Origin: Paludibacteraceae bacterium
GTDB lineage: Bacteria; Bacteroidota; Bacteroidia; Bacteroidales; Paludibacteraceae
Direction: 5' to 3'
Length of the DNA: 64,000 nucleotides
NCBI GenBank assembly: GCA_017454915.1
Contig: JAFTCC010000032.1
Coordinates: forward strand, 17,766 to 81,765
Positions 51,126 to 59,560 of the stretch are shown here, one piece after another. Below the pieces are notes generated by a model. The model was not told where the DNA came from, searched no databases, and worked only from the letters and a program-made list of their open reading frames with translations. Position 1 is the stretch's first letter; the number at the start of each line of letters is the position of its first letter. The position numbers and the translations under genes are program-made.

Positions 51126-52445
51126 ATGGCGAACAAGGTATTTATCGAAACATACGGCTGTCAAATGAATGTTGCAGACAGCGAAGTGGTGGCGTCTATT
51201 CTCAGTACTGCCGGATACGAACTCACTGACGAAATGACGTCTGCTGAAGTGATTGTCGTCAACACGTGCTCGGTACGCGAAAACGCAGAAAACAAAGTCA
51301 GGGAGCGGATAAAGTTTTTCCATTCGCTTCAGAAGAAAGGGCAAAAACTTGTCATCGGTCTGATAGGGTGCATGGCGGAGCGTGGGAAAGAGGAACTGAT
51401 GCATGAAATAGGGGTGGATTTCCTTGCCGGTCCTGACGCTTATCTCGACCTGCCACATCTCGTGAGCAGTGCGCTCGCAGGGCACAAGGCCGTGAATCTC
51501 CAGCTCTCAACCACCGAAACCTATCGCGACATCATCCCTGTGCGCATAGGTGCCCCAATCTCTGGCTTCATAAGCATTATGCGCGGCTGCAACAACTTCT
51601 GCTCATACTGCATAGTGCCTTACACACGCGGCCGGGAGCGTAGCCGTGACGTGGACAGCATTCTTGCCGAATTGGCGGACTTGAGGCAAAAAGGATATAA
51701 GGAGGTGACGCTGCTCGGACAAAATGTAAATTCATACCACTATGAGAACAACGGGGCGGTTGTCGATTTCCCGCAACTACTCGCAATTGTGGCGGAGGCG
51801 GCTCCGGATATGTGGGTCAGGTTTACTACAAGCCACCCCAAAGATATGTCGGACCGCACACTTGAGGTCATCGCGGAACACCAGAATATCTGCCGGTTCA
51901 TTCACCTGCCGGTGCAGAGCGGAAGCAACAATGTGCTCAAGGCGATGAACCGCAAATATACTCGAGAGTGGTATCTTGACCGAATTGCCGCTATACGCCG
52001 CATAATACCCGACGCAAGCATCGGAACGGACGTGTTCTGCGGGTTCAGCGGAGAAACTGAAGAGGACCACCAGCAGACTTTGAGCCTGATGCGCGAAGCT
52101 AAGTTCGACATGGCGTTCATGTTCCGATACTCCGAACGCCCCGGAACGTTTGCCAGCAAACACCTGCCTGACAACGTGCCCGAAGAGGTGAAAATCAGAA
52201 GACTCAACGAAATCATAGCTCTGCAAAACGAGTTGTCGCTCGTGAGCCATCAAAATGATATAGGGAAAACAGTCGAAGTGCTCGTAGAGGGCTTCTCTAA
52301 ACGCAGCAAAGAGGAACTATTCGGACGAAGCTCGCAAAACAAAGTCGTAGTGTTCCCGCAAGGAGAGCATCACATCGGACAACGTGTTAAAATAACTATT
52401 AACGAAGCCACTGCCGCAACCCTTAAAGGCGTCGTGGCGGAATAA
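51126..52445 (+). CDS. miaB: tRNA-2-methylthio-N6-isopentenyladenosine synthase
   Basis: MiaB is a radical-SAM enzyme that adds a methylthio group to i6A37 in tRNAs. The 439-residue protein has the N-terminal MTTase domain with three cluster Cys ('IETYGCQMNVADSE', 'VVNTCSVRENAENKV', 'GLIGCMAER'), the radical-SAM site 'RGCNNFCSYCIVPYTRGRERSR' (CxxxCxxC, about 154-161), and the C-terminal TRAM domain ('VEVLVEGFSKRSKEELFGRS'). All six Cys are in place. The mRNA appears nearly leaderless. rsfS and ftsH follow on the same strand with short gaps. Confidence 0.96.
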   Translation: MANKVFIETYGCQMNVADSEVVASILSTAGYELTDEMTSAEVIVVNTCSVRENAENKVRERIKFFHSLQKKGQKLVIGLIGCMAERGKEELMHEIGVDFLAGPDAYLDLPHLVSSALAGHKAVNLQLSTTETYRDIIPVRIGAPISGFISIMRGCNNFCSYCIVPYTRGRERSRDVDSILAELADLRQKGYKEVTLLGQNVNSYHYENNGAVVDFPQLLAIVAEAAPDMWVRFTTSHPKDMSDRTLEVIAEHQNICRFIHLPVQSGSNNVLKAMNRKYTREWYLDRIAAIRRIIPDASIGTDVFCGFSGETEEDHQQTLSLMREAKFDMAFMFRYSERPGTFASKHLPDNVPEEVKIRRLNEIIALQNELSLVSHQNDIGKTVEVLVEGFSKRSKEELFGRSSQNKVVVFPQGEHHIGQRVKITINEATAATLKGVVAE

Positions 52446-52467
52446 ACTATATAATAAATATTAAAAT

Positions 52468-52818
52468 ATGGATAAAATCGTAAAATCTATCGTTGAAGGA
52501 ATGCAAGAACTCAAAGGACACCGCATCGCAGTGGTTGACATGACTAAACTGGAAGATGCGCCGTGCGAGTATTTCGTCATCTGTCAGGGCGACAGCAACA
52601 TACAGGTTGGCTCGTTAGAACGCTCGGTGCGCGAATACGTCAGAACACACGCTGACGCAAAACCGTTTGCGGTTGACGGACTTGACAACGCACAATGGGT
52701 GGCGATGGACTATGGTCACATAATCGTGCATATCTTCCAACGCGAACAAAGGGACTTCTACGACATCGAGCACCTATGGGAAGACGCTAAAATAACAGAA
52801 ATCCCCGACGAATATTAA
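52468..52818 (+). CDS. rsfS: Ribosome silencing factor RsfS
   Basis: RsfS binds L14 on the large subunit and blocks subunit joining when nutrients run out. The 116-residue protein has the whole domain: 'VDMTKLEDAPCEYFVICQGDSNIQVGSLERSVREYVR', 'AVDGLDNAQWVAMDYGHIIVHIFQREQRDFYDIEHLWEDA'. Length is typical. It lies 22 bp after miaB and 34 bp before ftsH. The rsfS-ftsH order is common in Bacteroidetes as far as I recall. Confidence 0.95.
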   Translation: MDKIVKSIVEGMQELKGHRIAVVDMTKLEDAPCEYFVICQGDSNIQVGSLERSVREYVRTHADAKPFAVDGLDNAQWVAMDYGHIIVHIFQREQRDFYDIEHLWEDAKITEIPDEY

Positions 52819-52852
52819 ATCAAATTGTCAAATATAAATAGTAAATAACCTG

Positions 52853-54814
52853 ATGAATCAGACATACAAACCTAACGAAAACTCGCGAAAACCTAACAAA
52901 CCCAACAAGGGACCTAAATTCAACGTCTCGTGGATTTATATGGTTGTACTCGCTTTCTTGCTCATAGCGTATTTCGCAAACGACAAGACGTCTTTTGTCA
53001 TGCCAAAGCAGGATTTCGCATACAGCGACTTCCAACAGATGGTAACGGACGGACAAGTCGATAAGATTGTAGTGATGTCCGACAAAACACTGCAAATCAC
53101 CCTCAATGACTCATCTGCGGTAACGCTGCTCGGAGAGGACGTGGCTAAGGCGGGAAAACGGCAGATCGAAGTGCTGGCACCGTCGGTTGAGGAAGTGTCG
53201 AAATTCCTCACGGAAAAACAGTTTAAGGGTAAGGTGGAATATAAAGAAACAAGCAACTACGGCTACTTGTTCCTCGTCAATGTCTTGCCTTTCATGCTCT
53301 TCCTCTTTTTCATCTTCTACATCAACCGCCGCATGGTTGGTGGCGGAGACGGCGGTGGCATTTTTGGCGTTGGCAAGTCTAAAGCAAAACTGTTTGACAA
53401 AGAAAACGCTGAAGACAAGGTTACATTCAAAGACGTGGCTGGACTGCAAGGCGCCAAAGAGGAAGTGGAAGAAATTGTGAGCTTCTTGAAAAATCCTAAC
53501 AAGTACACTGTGTTGGGAGGCAAGATACCCAAAGGAGCATTGCTCGTTGGCCCTCCGGGAACCGGTAAAACCTTACTGGCAAAAGCTGTCGCAGGCGAGG
53601 CTGACGTGCCGTTCTTCTCTATGTCGGGCTCCGACTTTGTGGAAATGTTCGTCGGCGTAGGAGCAAGTCGAGTGAGAGACCTGTTCAGACAGGCGAAAGA
53701 AAAAGCACCGTGCATAGTGTTCATAGATGAGATTGACGCCGTGGGAAGAGCGCGAGGAAAAAGTCTCGTGACAGGAGGAAATGACGAAAGGGAAAGCACA
53801 CTTAACCAACTCCTCACTGAAATGGACGGATTCGGATCCAATTCCGGCGTAATTATCCTTGCAGCAACCAACAGAGCGGAAATCCTCGACAAGGCTCTGC
53901 TCCGAGCGGGACGCTTTGATAGGCAAATCCATGTCGAACTGCCTGACATCACCGAGAGGCAAGACATATTCAAGGTGCACACTAAAAAACTAAAAATGGA
54001 TGACACGGTTGACCTTGAGTTCCTTGCCAAACAGACACCTGGCTTCTCAGGAGCTGACATCGCTAACGTTTGTAACGAGGCAGCGCTGATTGCGGCTCGA
54101 AACGACAGACCGGCTATCGGTAAAAAAGATTTCATGGACGCTGTGGACCGAATTGTAGGAGGACTGGAACGTAAGACCAAAATCATAACCGCCGAAGAAA
54201 AACGGGGCATAGCATTCCACGAAGCAGGGCACGCCACCATCAGTTGGTTCCTGCAATACGCTAACCCGCTCGTTAAAGTTACTATCGTGCCACGAGGTGA
54301 GGCTCTCGGGGCGGCATGGTACCTGCCGGAAGAAAGACAACTGACAAACCGTGAGCACATACTTGACGAGATGTGCGCCACACTCGGAGGACGCGCGGCT
54401 GAAGAACTATTCCTCAACCAAACTTCGACAGGAGCACTTAACGACCTTGAGAGAGTAACAAAACGAGCTTACTCAATGGTGGCGTTCTTCGGAATGAGCG
54501 GGAAACTGCCCAATATGAGCTACTACGACTCAACGGGACAATCCGACTACAACTTCTCAAAACCGTATTCCGAAAAAACGGCTGAGATAATTGACGAGGA
54601 GGTTCAGGCGATAATAGCCAAAGAATTTGCCAGGGCTAAGCAGATACTGGCAGAACATGCCGATGGACATCACCAACTCGCCCAACTGCTAATAGACAGA
54701 GAAGTTATCTATGCTGATGACCTCGTCAAGATATTTGGCGAACGTCCATGGAAATCGCGCCAAGATGAAATCATCGAGGCAAATGAGCAAAATGTTTCTG
54801 AAGAGCAGGTATAA
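52853..54814 (+). CDS. ftsH: ATP-dependent zinc metalloprotease FtsH
   Basis: Membrane-bound AAA+ protease of 653 residues that degrades damaged membrane proteins and some regulators. Two membrane helices (about 25-43 and 138-157) flank a periplasmic domain. Then come Walker A GPPGTGKT (223-230), Walker B '[16 protein letters not shown]', the SRH '[21 protein letters not shown]', and the zinc site HEAGH (456-460) with a later Asp ligand in '[16 protein letters not shown]'. The N-terminus carries an extra 20-residue polar stretch ([19 protein letters not shown]) common in this phylum. The acidic tail ends [12 protein letters not shown]. Confidence 0.97.
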   Translation: MNQTYKPNENSRKPNKPNKGPKFNVSWIYMVVLAFLLIAYFANDKTSFVMPKQDFAYSDFQQMVTDGQVDKIVVMSDKTLQITLNDSSAVTLLGEDVAKAGKRQIEVLAPSVEEVSKFLTEKQFKGKVEYKETSNYGYLFLVNVLPFMLFLFFIFYINRRMVGGGDGGGIFGVGKSKAKLFDKENAEDKVTFKDVAGLQGAKEEVEEIVSFLKNPNKYTVLGGKIPKGALLVGPPGTGKTLLAKAVAGEADVPFFSMSGSDFVEMFVGVGASRVRDLFRQAKEKAPCIVFIDEIDAVGRARGKSLVTGGNDERESTLNQLLTEMDGFGSNSGVIILAATNRAEILDKALLRAGRFDRQIHVELPDITERQDIFKVHTKKLKMDDTVDLEFLAKQTPGFSGADIANVCNEAALIAARNDRPAIGKKDFMDAVDRIVGGLERKTKIITAEEKRGIAFHEAGHATISWFLQYANPLVKVTIVPRGEALGAAWYLPEERQLTNREHILDEMCATLGGRAAEELFLNQTSTGALNDLERVTKRAYSMVAFFGMSGKLPNMSYYDSTGQSDYNFSKPYSEKTAEIIDEEVQAIIAKEFARAKQILAEHADGHHQLAQLLIDREVIYADDLVKIFGERPWKSRQDEIIEANEQNVSEEQV

Positions 54815-54822
54815 GAATGGAC

Positions 54823-54840
54823 GGACATGACCTTGTGTCC
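54823..54840. repeat. Degenerate copy of the GGACAYG palindrome
   Basis: GGACATGACCTTGTGTCC, 8 bp after ftsH, keeps the GGACA/TGTCC ends of the repeats at 17344 and 46836 but has lost two central bases. A pyrimidine-rich run of CTTCTCAAC-like units follows (54870-54900). Confidence 0.35.
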
Positions 54841-54904
54841 CTAAACGTTATCAAATCTATTGCCTCCCCTTCTTAACTTCTCAACTTCTAACCTTCTCAA
54901 AAAA

Positions 54905-55309
54905 GTGCACACACTGCCAATACAATTAAGGTTCAACGACACTGACGCGCTCGGGCACGTCAACAACGGCACTTACATGGCGTTCTACGACCTCGGGAAA
55001 ATTGCTTATTTCGAAGCGCTATTCGGACGTAAGATTGACCCGCAGAACACTGGGGTTGTAGTGGCGCATCTCGAAACGGACTACATCGAACCGGTTTTCC
55101 TCAACGACGACCTTGCTGTGCAGACTCGTATTGACCATGTTGGAAACAAGAGCTTCACGCTCTATCAGCAACTTATCGACCGAACAACGGGAATCGTAAA
55201 GTCAACTTGTAAAGTCGTTATGGTTGGCTTCGACTTTGAAACAAAAACAACACAGCGCATCTCCGACGAATGGAGAGACGCCGTAGAACGCTACGAACAA
55301 CAGCACTAA
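54905..55309 (+). CDS. 4HBT-family acyl-CoA thioesterase
   Basis: The 134-residue product from GTG 54905 starts 'MHTLPIQLRFNDTDALGHVNNGTYMAFYDLGKIAYFEALFG', with the hot-dog-fold active-site Asp in 'FNDTDALGHVNN' (YbgC/FadM type). 'HLETDYIEPVFLNDDLAVQT' and 'LYQQLID' follow. The substrate is unknown. The frame opens at a TTG 45 bases upstream, but those codons lie in a low-complexity CTTCTCAAC-type spacer, so GTG is preferred. It sits between ftsH and the M16 peptidase gene. Confidence 0.85.
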   Translation: MHTLPIQLRFNDTDALGHVNNGTYMAFYDLGKIAYFEALFGRKIDPQNTGVVVAHLETDYIEPVFLNDDLAVQTRIDHVGNKSFTLYQQLIDRTTGIVKSTCKVVMVGFDFETKTTQRISDEWRDAVERYEQQH

Positions 55310-55359
55310 TGTCGCATCTGTTTTTCAATACGAAAATAATTAAACGAAAATAAACAAAG

Positions 55360-58197
55360 ATGAAAAAACTAATTGCTTTATCGCTCCTTTTAATGTCGCT
55401 GTGCATTTCAGCACAAGAACGGCCGCAAATTCAGACTCAAGAACATCCGCTGCTCAATCCCGAACTTGACAGTAACGTGCGCTACGGTGTGCTTGACAAC
55501 GGTCTGACGTATTACATTCGCCACAACGAACAACCTAAGAACCGCGCAGAGTTCCATATCGCGCAGAAGGTTGGCGCTGTGCTCGAAGAGGACAGCCAAA
55601 ACGGACTCGCGCATTTTCTTGAGCACATGGCATTCAATGGCACTCAACATTTCGATGGCAAAGGTATCATTGAATATTTTAAGTCACAAGGACTGAGTTT
55701 TGGAGGCGACATCAATGCTTACACCTCCATTGACGAAACTGTTTACCGCCTATCTAATGTGCCTACCGTGCGCACAGGCGTGGTTGACAGCGCTTTGCTC
55801 GTCATGCACGACTGGTCAGGCGCCATCAGCCTTATCGGAGAGGAAATAGATGCCGAGAGGGGCGTAATCCGTGAGGAATGGAGAACAGGCTCCAACGCCA
55901 TGAGACGGCTCTGGAGGGAAAGCAATAAACTGAAATATCCCGGCAGCCAATATGCCAAACGCGACGTGATTGGAGATACGGCTATCATCAACAATTTCCC
56001 ATACGACACCCTACGCGCATATTATAAGAAATGGTATGGACCAGACTTGCAGGGTATCATCGTTGTCGGTGATGTGGATGTCGATTATGTTGAGGCTAAA
56101 ATCAAGAGCCTTTGGAAGGACATTCCAGAACGTGCAAACCGTGGAGTGCGCCCGCTATATAGCTATGGTCGCAATGCCGACCCGCGGGTGGTAGTGGTCG
56201 CCGACCCTGAAGCTACACACACAATCATCACGTTTGAGTGTCTGCATGATGCAACACCCCACGACATACTGCAGTCAAAAATGGGATATGTGCTCACGCT
56301 CCCGCTTGACATCATTGAAACGGTAGTATCATACCGGTTTGACGAACTCACCAGAAAAGCTGACTGCCCGATTGTGGCTGGTGAAGGCGGATATGAATAT
56401 CGCGCGACAAAGCTCGACGACGAGTTTGCTTTCATGGTGCGAGTCAAAACGGGCAAAGAGAAAGAAGCCCTGAACTTGATGCTAACCGAGATTGAAAAAC
56501 TTAGGAGGTATGGAATCACACAAAGCGAGTTCGATCGCGCTAAACTCGAAATACTTAATGACCTCGAAAATGCCTTTAACGAACGCAATAAACAGCAGAA
56601 CAGACGGCTGACAGAACAGTATATTCGGCACTTCCTTGACGGAAGCCCGGTTTTGGGTGAGGACCAAGAACTCGAAATCGCAAAAATGGTCTTCGCACAA
56701 ATGCCGCTATCAGGTCTGAACGAAATGATTGCGCCGCTCTTGACTGACGAAAACCGCATCGTGTGTGTCATGGGCAAACAAAAAGACGAATTACCTAACG
56801 AGGAGGAAATTCACACCGCGCTTCTGGCTATGAAGGATTTGCAGATTGAAGCGCCAGTGAACGAAACTCTGGATATGCCGCTCGTTGAAAAAACTCCCAA
56901 AGCTGGCAAAAAAATCAGACCGAAAAAGGACATTCACAATAACCTTGATGTTAAAACCACCGAAATAACGCTGCGGAACGGCATCAAGGTGGTTATCAAG
57001 AACACCGACTTCAGCGATGACGAAATACTGTTCAGGGCTTATAGCGTCGGTGGACTTTCAATGGTTGAAGACGATGATGTGCTCAACGCATACCTTGCGC
57101 CCACCATTATCGAAACAAACGGAGTAGGGCAGCATAGTGCCACGCAGCTCACCAAATTACTGTCAGGCAAAACGGTTAGTATCGAGTCGTCTATCGACAA
57201 GGGCAGTGAGGAAATAAAGGGTTCTTCGTCTGTGAAAGACTTTGAAACACTGCTGCAACTCACTTACCTCTACTTCACCGCTCCGCGCCAAGACGACGAG
57301 GCGTTCGAAGCCTTAATGGGAATGTTGCGCTCCTCTGTGGCTAACAAAGCGGCTAACCCCAAAGCTGTGTTCTCCGACAGCGTTCACTACTGCATGGGAA
57401 GCAACAGCCCTCGCGTAACGTTGCTCAACAATGAAACGATTGAGAAAATTGACCAGCAGCGCGCGCTTGAAATCTACAAGCAACGTTTCGCCAATCCCAG
57501 GGATTTCACTTTCTTCTTCGTGGGCAACATCAAAGCTGACCCAGCTACTCTAACGCTCATCAACCAGTGGATTGGAAGCCTCAAAACTGACGTCAACGCA
57601 CAGCCGGAACAATTTGTTAAGCGCTCTGACAGACTGCCGCAGGGAAATGTAACAAACCGCTTCAACATGCAAATGTCAACACGCACGGCATCAAACGTGG
57701 TGGTTTACTCGCTGCCTATGAGGTATGAAATACGCAACAGAATCACACTACGCCTGCTTAGCGACTGCCTCGATGCCATGTACCTTGAGAGCATTCGAGA
57801 ACGCGAAGGAGGATCGTATGGAGTGGGAGTCTATGGAGGGCTTGACAAAAACTACGAACTCGGCGAACTTTATATGCAGTTTGACACCGACCCCAAACTT
57901 GAGGACAAACTGCTTGCCATCATTCACGAAGAACTTGAGAGGGTGGCTAACGGAGCGCCTATCGCCGAAGAACTCGAAAAATCAAAACAGAACCTGAGGA
58001 AAGATTATGAGCAGAACATTGAGAAAAACAAGTTCTGGCTAAACACTATTCTCTATCGCCACTATTTGGAGGACGATAACTATCTCAAGTTCTACCTGCC
58101 GGTTATCGAACTCGTCAACGAACAGGATGTCCGCGATATGGCGCGCCAATTGCTCGACGGAGGCAACGTCCTACAGGTCATCATGGAACCGAAGTAA
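55360..58197 (+). CDS. M16 family zinc metallopeptidase
   Basis: The 945-residue exported protease has a signal peptide (MKKLIALSLLLMSLCISAQ) and two M16 halves. The first half has the inverted zinc motif HFLEH (His85, Glu88, His89) in 'NGLAHFLEHMAFNGTQHF' and the distal Glu in 'EEIDAERGVIREEW'. The second half (about 525-945) lacks zinc ligands, as normal for pitrilysin-type proteins, and contains the substrate-gripping 'REGGSYGVGVYGGLDKNYEL'. The family degrades peptides in the periplasm. An outer-membrane protein gene follows after 50 bp. Confidence 0.94.
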   Translation: MKKLIALSLLLMSLCISAQERPQIQTQEHPLLNPELDSNVRYGVLDNGLTYYIRHNEQPKNRAEFHIAQKVGAVLEEDSQNGLAHFLEHMAFNGTQHFDGKGIIEYFKSQGLSFGGDINAYTSIDETVYRLSNVPTVRTGVVDSALLVMHDWSGAISLIGEEIDAERGVIREEWRTGSNAMRRLWRESNKLKYPGSQYAKRDVIGDTAIINNFPYDTLRAYYKKWYGPDLQGIIVVGDVDVDYVEAKIKSLWKDIPERANRGVRPLYSYGRNADPRVVVVADPEATHTIITFECLHDATPHDILQSKMGYVLTLPLDIIETVVSYRFDELTRKADCPIVAGEGGYEYRATKLDDEFAFMVRVKTGKEKEALNLMLTEIEKLRRYGITQSEFDRAKLEILNDLENAFNERNKQQNRRLTEQYIRHFLDGSPVLGEDQELEIAKMVFAQMPLSGLNEMIAPLLTDENRIVCVMGKQKDELPNEEEIHTALLAMKDLQIEAPVNETLDMPLVEKTPKAGKKIRPKKDIHNNLDVKTTEITLRNGIKVVIKNTDFSDDEILFRAYSVGGLSMVEDDDVLNAYLAPTIIETNGVGQHSATQLTKLLSGKTVSIESSIDKGSEEIKGSSSVKDFETLLQLTYLYFTAPRQDDEAFEALMGMLRSSVANKAANPKAVFSDSVHYCMGSNSPRVTLLNNETIEKIDQQRALEIYKQRFANPRDFTFFFVGNIKADPATLTLINQWIGSLKTDVNAQPEQFVKRSDRLPQGNVTNRFNMQMSTRTASNVVVYSLPMRYEIRNRITLRLLSDCLDAMYLESIREREGGSYGVGVYGGLDKNYELGELYMQFDTDPKLEDKLLAIIHEELERVANGAPIAEELEKSKQNLRKDYEQNIEKNKFWLNTILYRHYLEDDNYLKFYLPVIELVNEQDVRDMARQLLDGGNVLQVIMEPK

Positions 58198-58247
58198 ACA
58201 ATGATACAAGTTAAGCAAAATATTAACCAACTAAATTATAACCGAGT

Positions 58248-58922
58248 ATGAAAAAACTATTTTTAACATTATCTTTTATGGCTTTTGTTACCATGACTGT
58301 TTGTGCCCAAGATTCTTCGTGGCGTTTCGAGCCGACAGAAAAACGCGACTTCGGTTTTACCTTCGCGTGGATTACGAAGCAGTACAAATATGACGGCAAC
58401 AAGTACGCGTTCCTCACAGGTAAGGAAAACAAGTTCAGTCACGGCCTGCGCGTGGGCTTTGTCGCTAACCCCACTTTCAAATACGGTCTTGGCTTCCGCA
58501 CAGGTTTGAATGTCGAATACTGCTATGCTAAAACCACGCGTATTGAAAATGATGAAATGTGGCATAATGAAGAGTTTGACATGTATCTCCACGATTTCGC
58601 TCTTTCAGTGCCTCTGCAGCCCTCGTTCCGCATGGAGGTGGCTAAAGATTTCCAGATACTGATTTACACAGGTCCGGTATTCGACTTTGAAGTTTGCCAA
58701 CTCACTCGCATACACGGCGAAACCCTTGACGACTACTACAAGGATGCCGATGATAAGTGGGACGGTTTCAACTGCCTCTGGGGTGTCGGTGGTGGCATAC
58801 AATATAAATGTGTTCGCGTCGATGCAGGTACCGAATTCGGGCTGGTGAAAAAGAAAGACATGCTTGGCGATACCTTTAAATGGAATAAGCCTGTTTACGT
58901 AGCACTCTCGTTCCTGTTCTAA
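58248..58922 (+). CDS. Outer-membrane beta-barrel protein
   Basis: The 224-residue product has a signal peptide (cleavage after TVCAQ, about residue 21) and about eight to ten amphipathic strands rich in alternating aromatic and polar residues ('DFGFTFAWITKQYKYDG', 'GLGFRTGLNVEYCYAK', 'GGGIQYKCVRVDAGTEFGLV'). It ends in a Phe (PVYVALSFLF), the usual C-terminal signal for barrel insertion. It resembles the OmpW/PorT-like small barrels of Bacteroidetes. Function unknown. It is preceded by its own short leader after the M16 gene. Confidence 0.85.
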   Translation: MKKLFLTLSFMAFVTMTVCAQDSSWRFEPTEKRDFGFTFAWITKQYKYDGNKYAFLTGKENKFSHGLRVGFVANPTFKYGLGFRTGLNVEYCYAKTTRIENDEMWHNEEFDMYLHDFALSVPLQPSFRMEVAKDFQILIYTGPVFDFEVCQLTRIHGETLDDYYKDADDKWDGFNCLWGVGGGIQYKCVRVDAGTEFGLVKKKDMLGDTFKWNKPVYVALSFLF

Positions 58923-59047
58923 ATCTGCTGCTTTGAGACGGAAATTAATGCAGGCTCGTCCGACTCTGCTTACCATTCACATTCATGAATCATGTGGGCA
59001 AGCCTTAGCGGCTTGTCTGCAAGATTTATGACGTAGAAGATATTAAA

Positions 59048-59482
59048 ATGAAACTCTTAGATTCTTATTTCAGAATAATTAGTCATAGCGAAACTGACGG
59101 ACAGCATGTCTTTTCTGTACAGATGCTTTCCGACCATCCTGTTTATCAAGGCCACTTCCCTGGCAATCCTGTTTCGCCGGGGGTGTGCAACATGCAAATG
59201 CTTAAGGAATGCGCCGAAGCTGCAATCGGTCAAAGTACTGACCTTGTCGAGGTCAAGCAGTACCGGCTGATGGGGGTCATCACGCCGCAAAAAACGCCGA
59301 GACTCACCATAACTGTCAAATTGACGCCATCAGAACCTGTGACGGTGCAGTCTGCCAAAGGCCAAATAGAGCAGAACATGGCGACTCTCACGGCTAACGT
59401 CACCGCCGACGGCACGTCGTACATCGACTTTAAGGGAACGTTGGTTTACGGCATCGACAGTAGGGTTTACCTTGCAAGATAA
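59048..59482 (+). CDS. FabZ-like 3-hydroxyacyl-ACP dehydratase
   Basis: The 144-residue protein has a single hot-dog domain with the active-site motif 'HPVYQGHFPGNPVSPGVCNM' (His of HFPGNP; the helix Glu in 'QMLKECAEAA'). FabZ makes trans-2-enoyl-ACP in fatty acid synthesis, but stand-alone members like this one also serve aryl-polyene or flexirubin-type pathways. The next gene encodes an MMPL exporter, which supports the second reading. It lies 125 bp after the barrel gene; the spacer has a GCAAGCC/GGCTTG hairpin (58995-59013). Confidence 0.82.
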   Translation: MKLLDSYFRIISHSETDGQHVFSVQMLSDHPVYQGHFPGNPVSPGVCNMQMLKECAEAAIGQSTDLVEVKQYRLMGVITPQKTPRLTITVKLTPSEPVTVQSAKGQIEQNMATLTANVTADGTSYIDFKGTLVYGIDSRVYLAR

Positions 59483-59560
59483 TAGTATCGCCACCGTCTT
59501 TTAGGGAGCCTCTAACAAATTCCTACAATAATTAAATAATTAAAATAGTTAAATAGTTTC

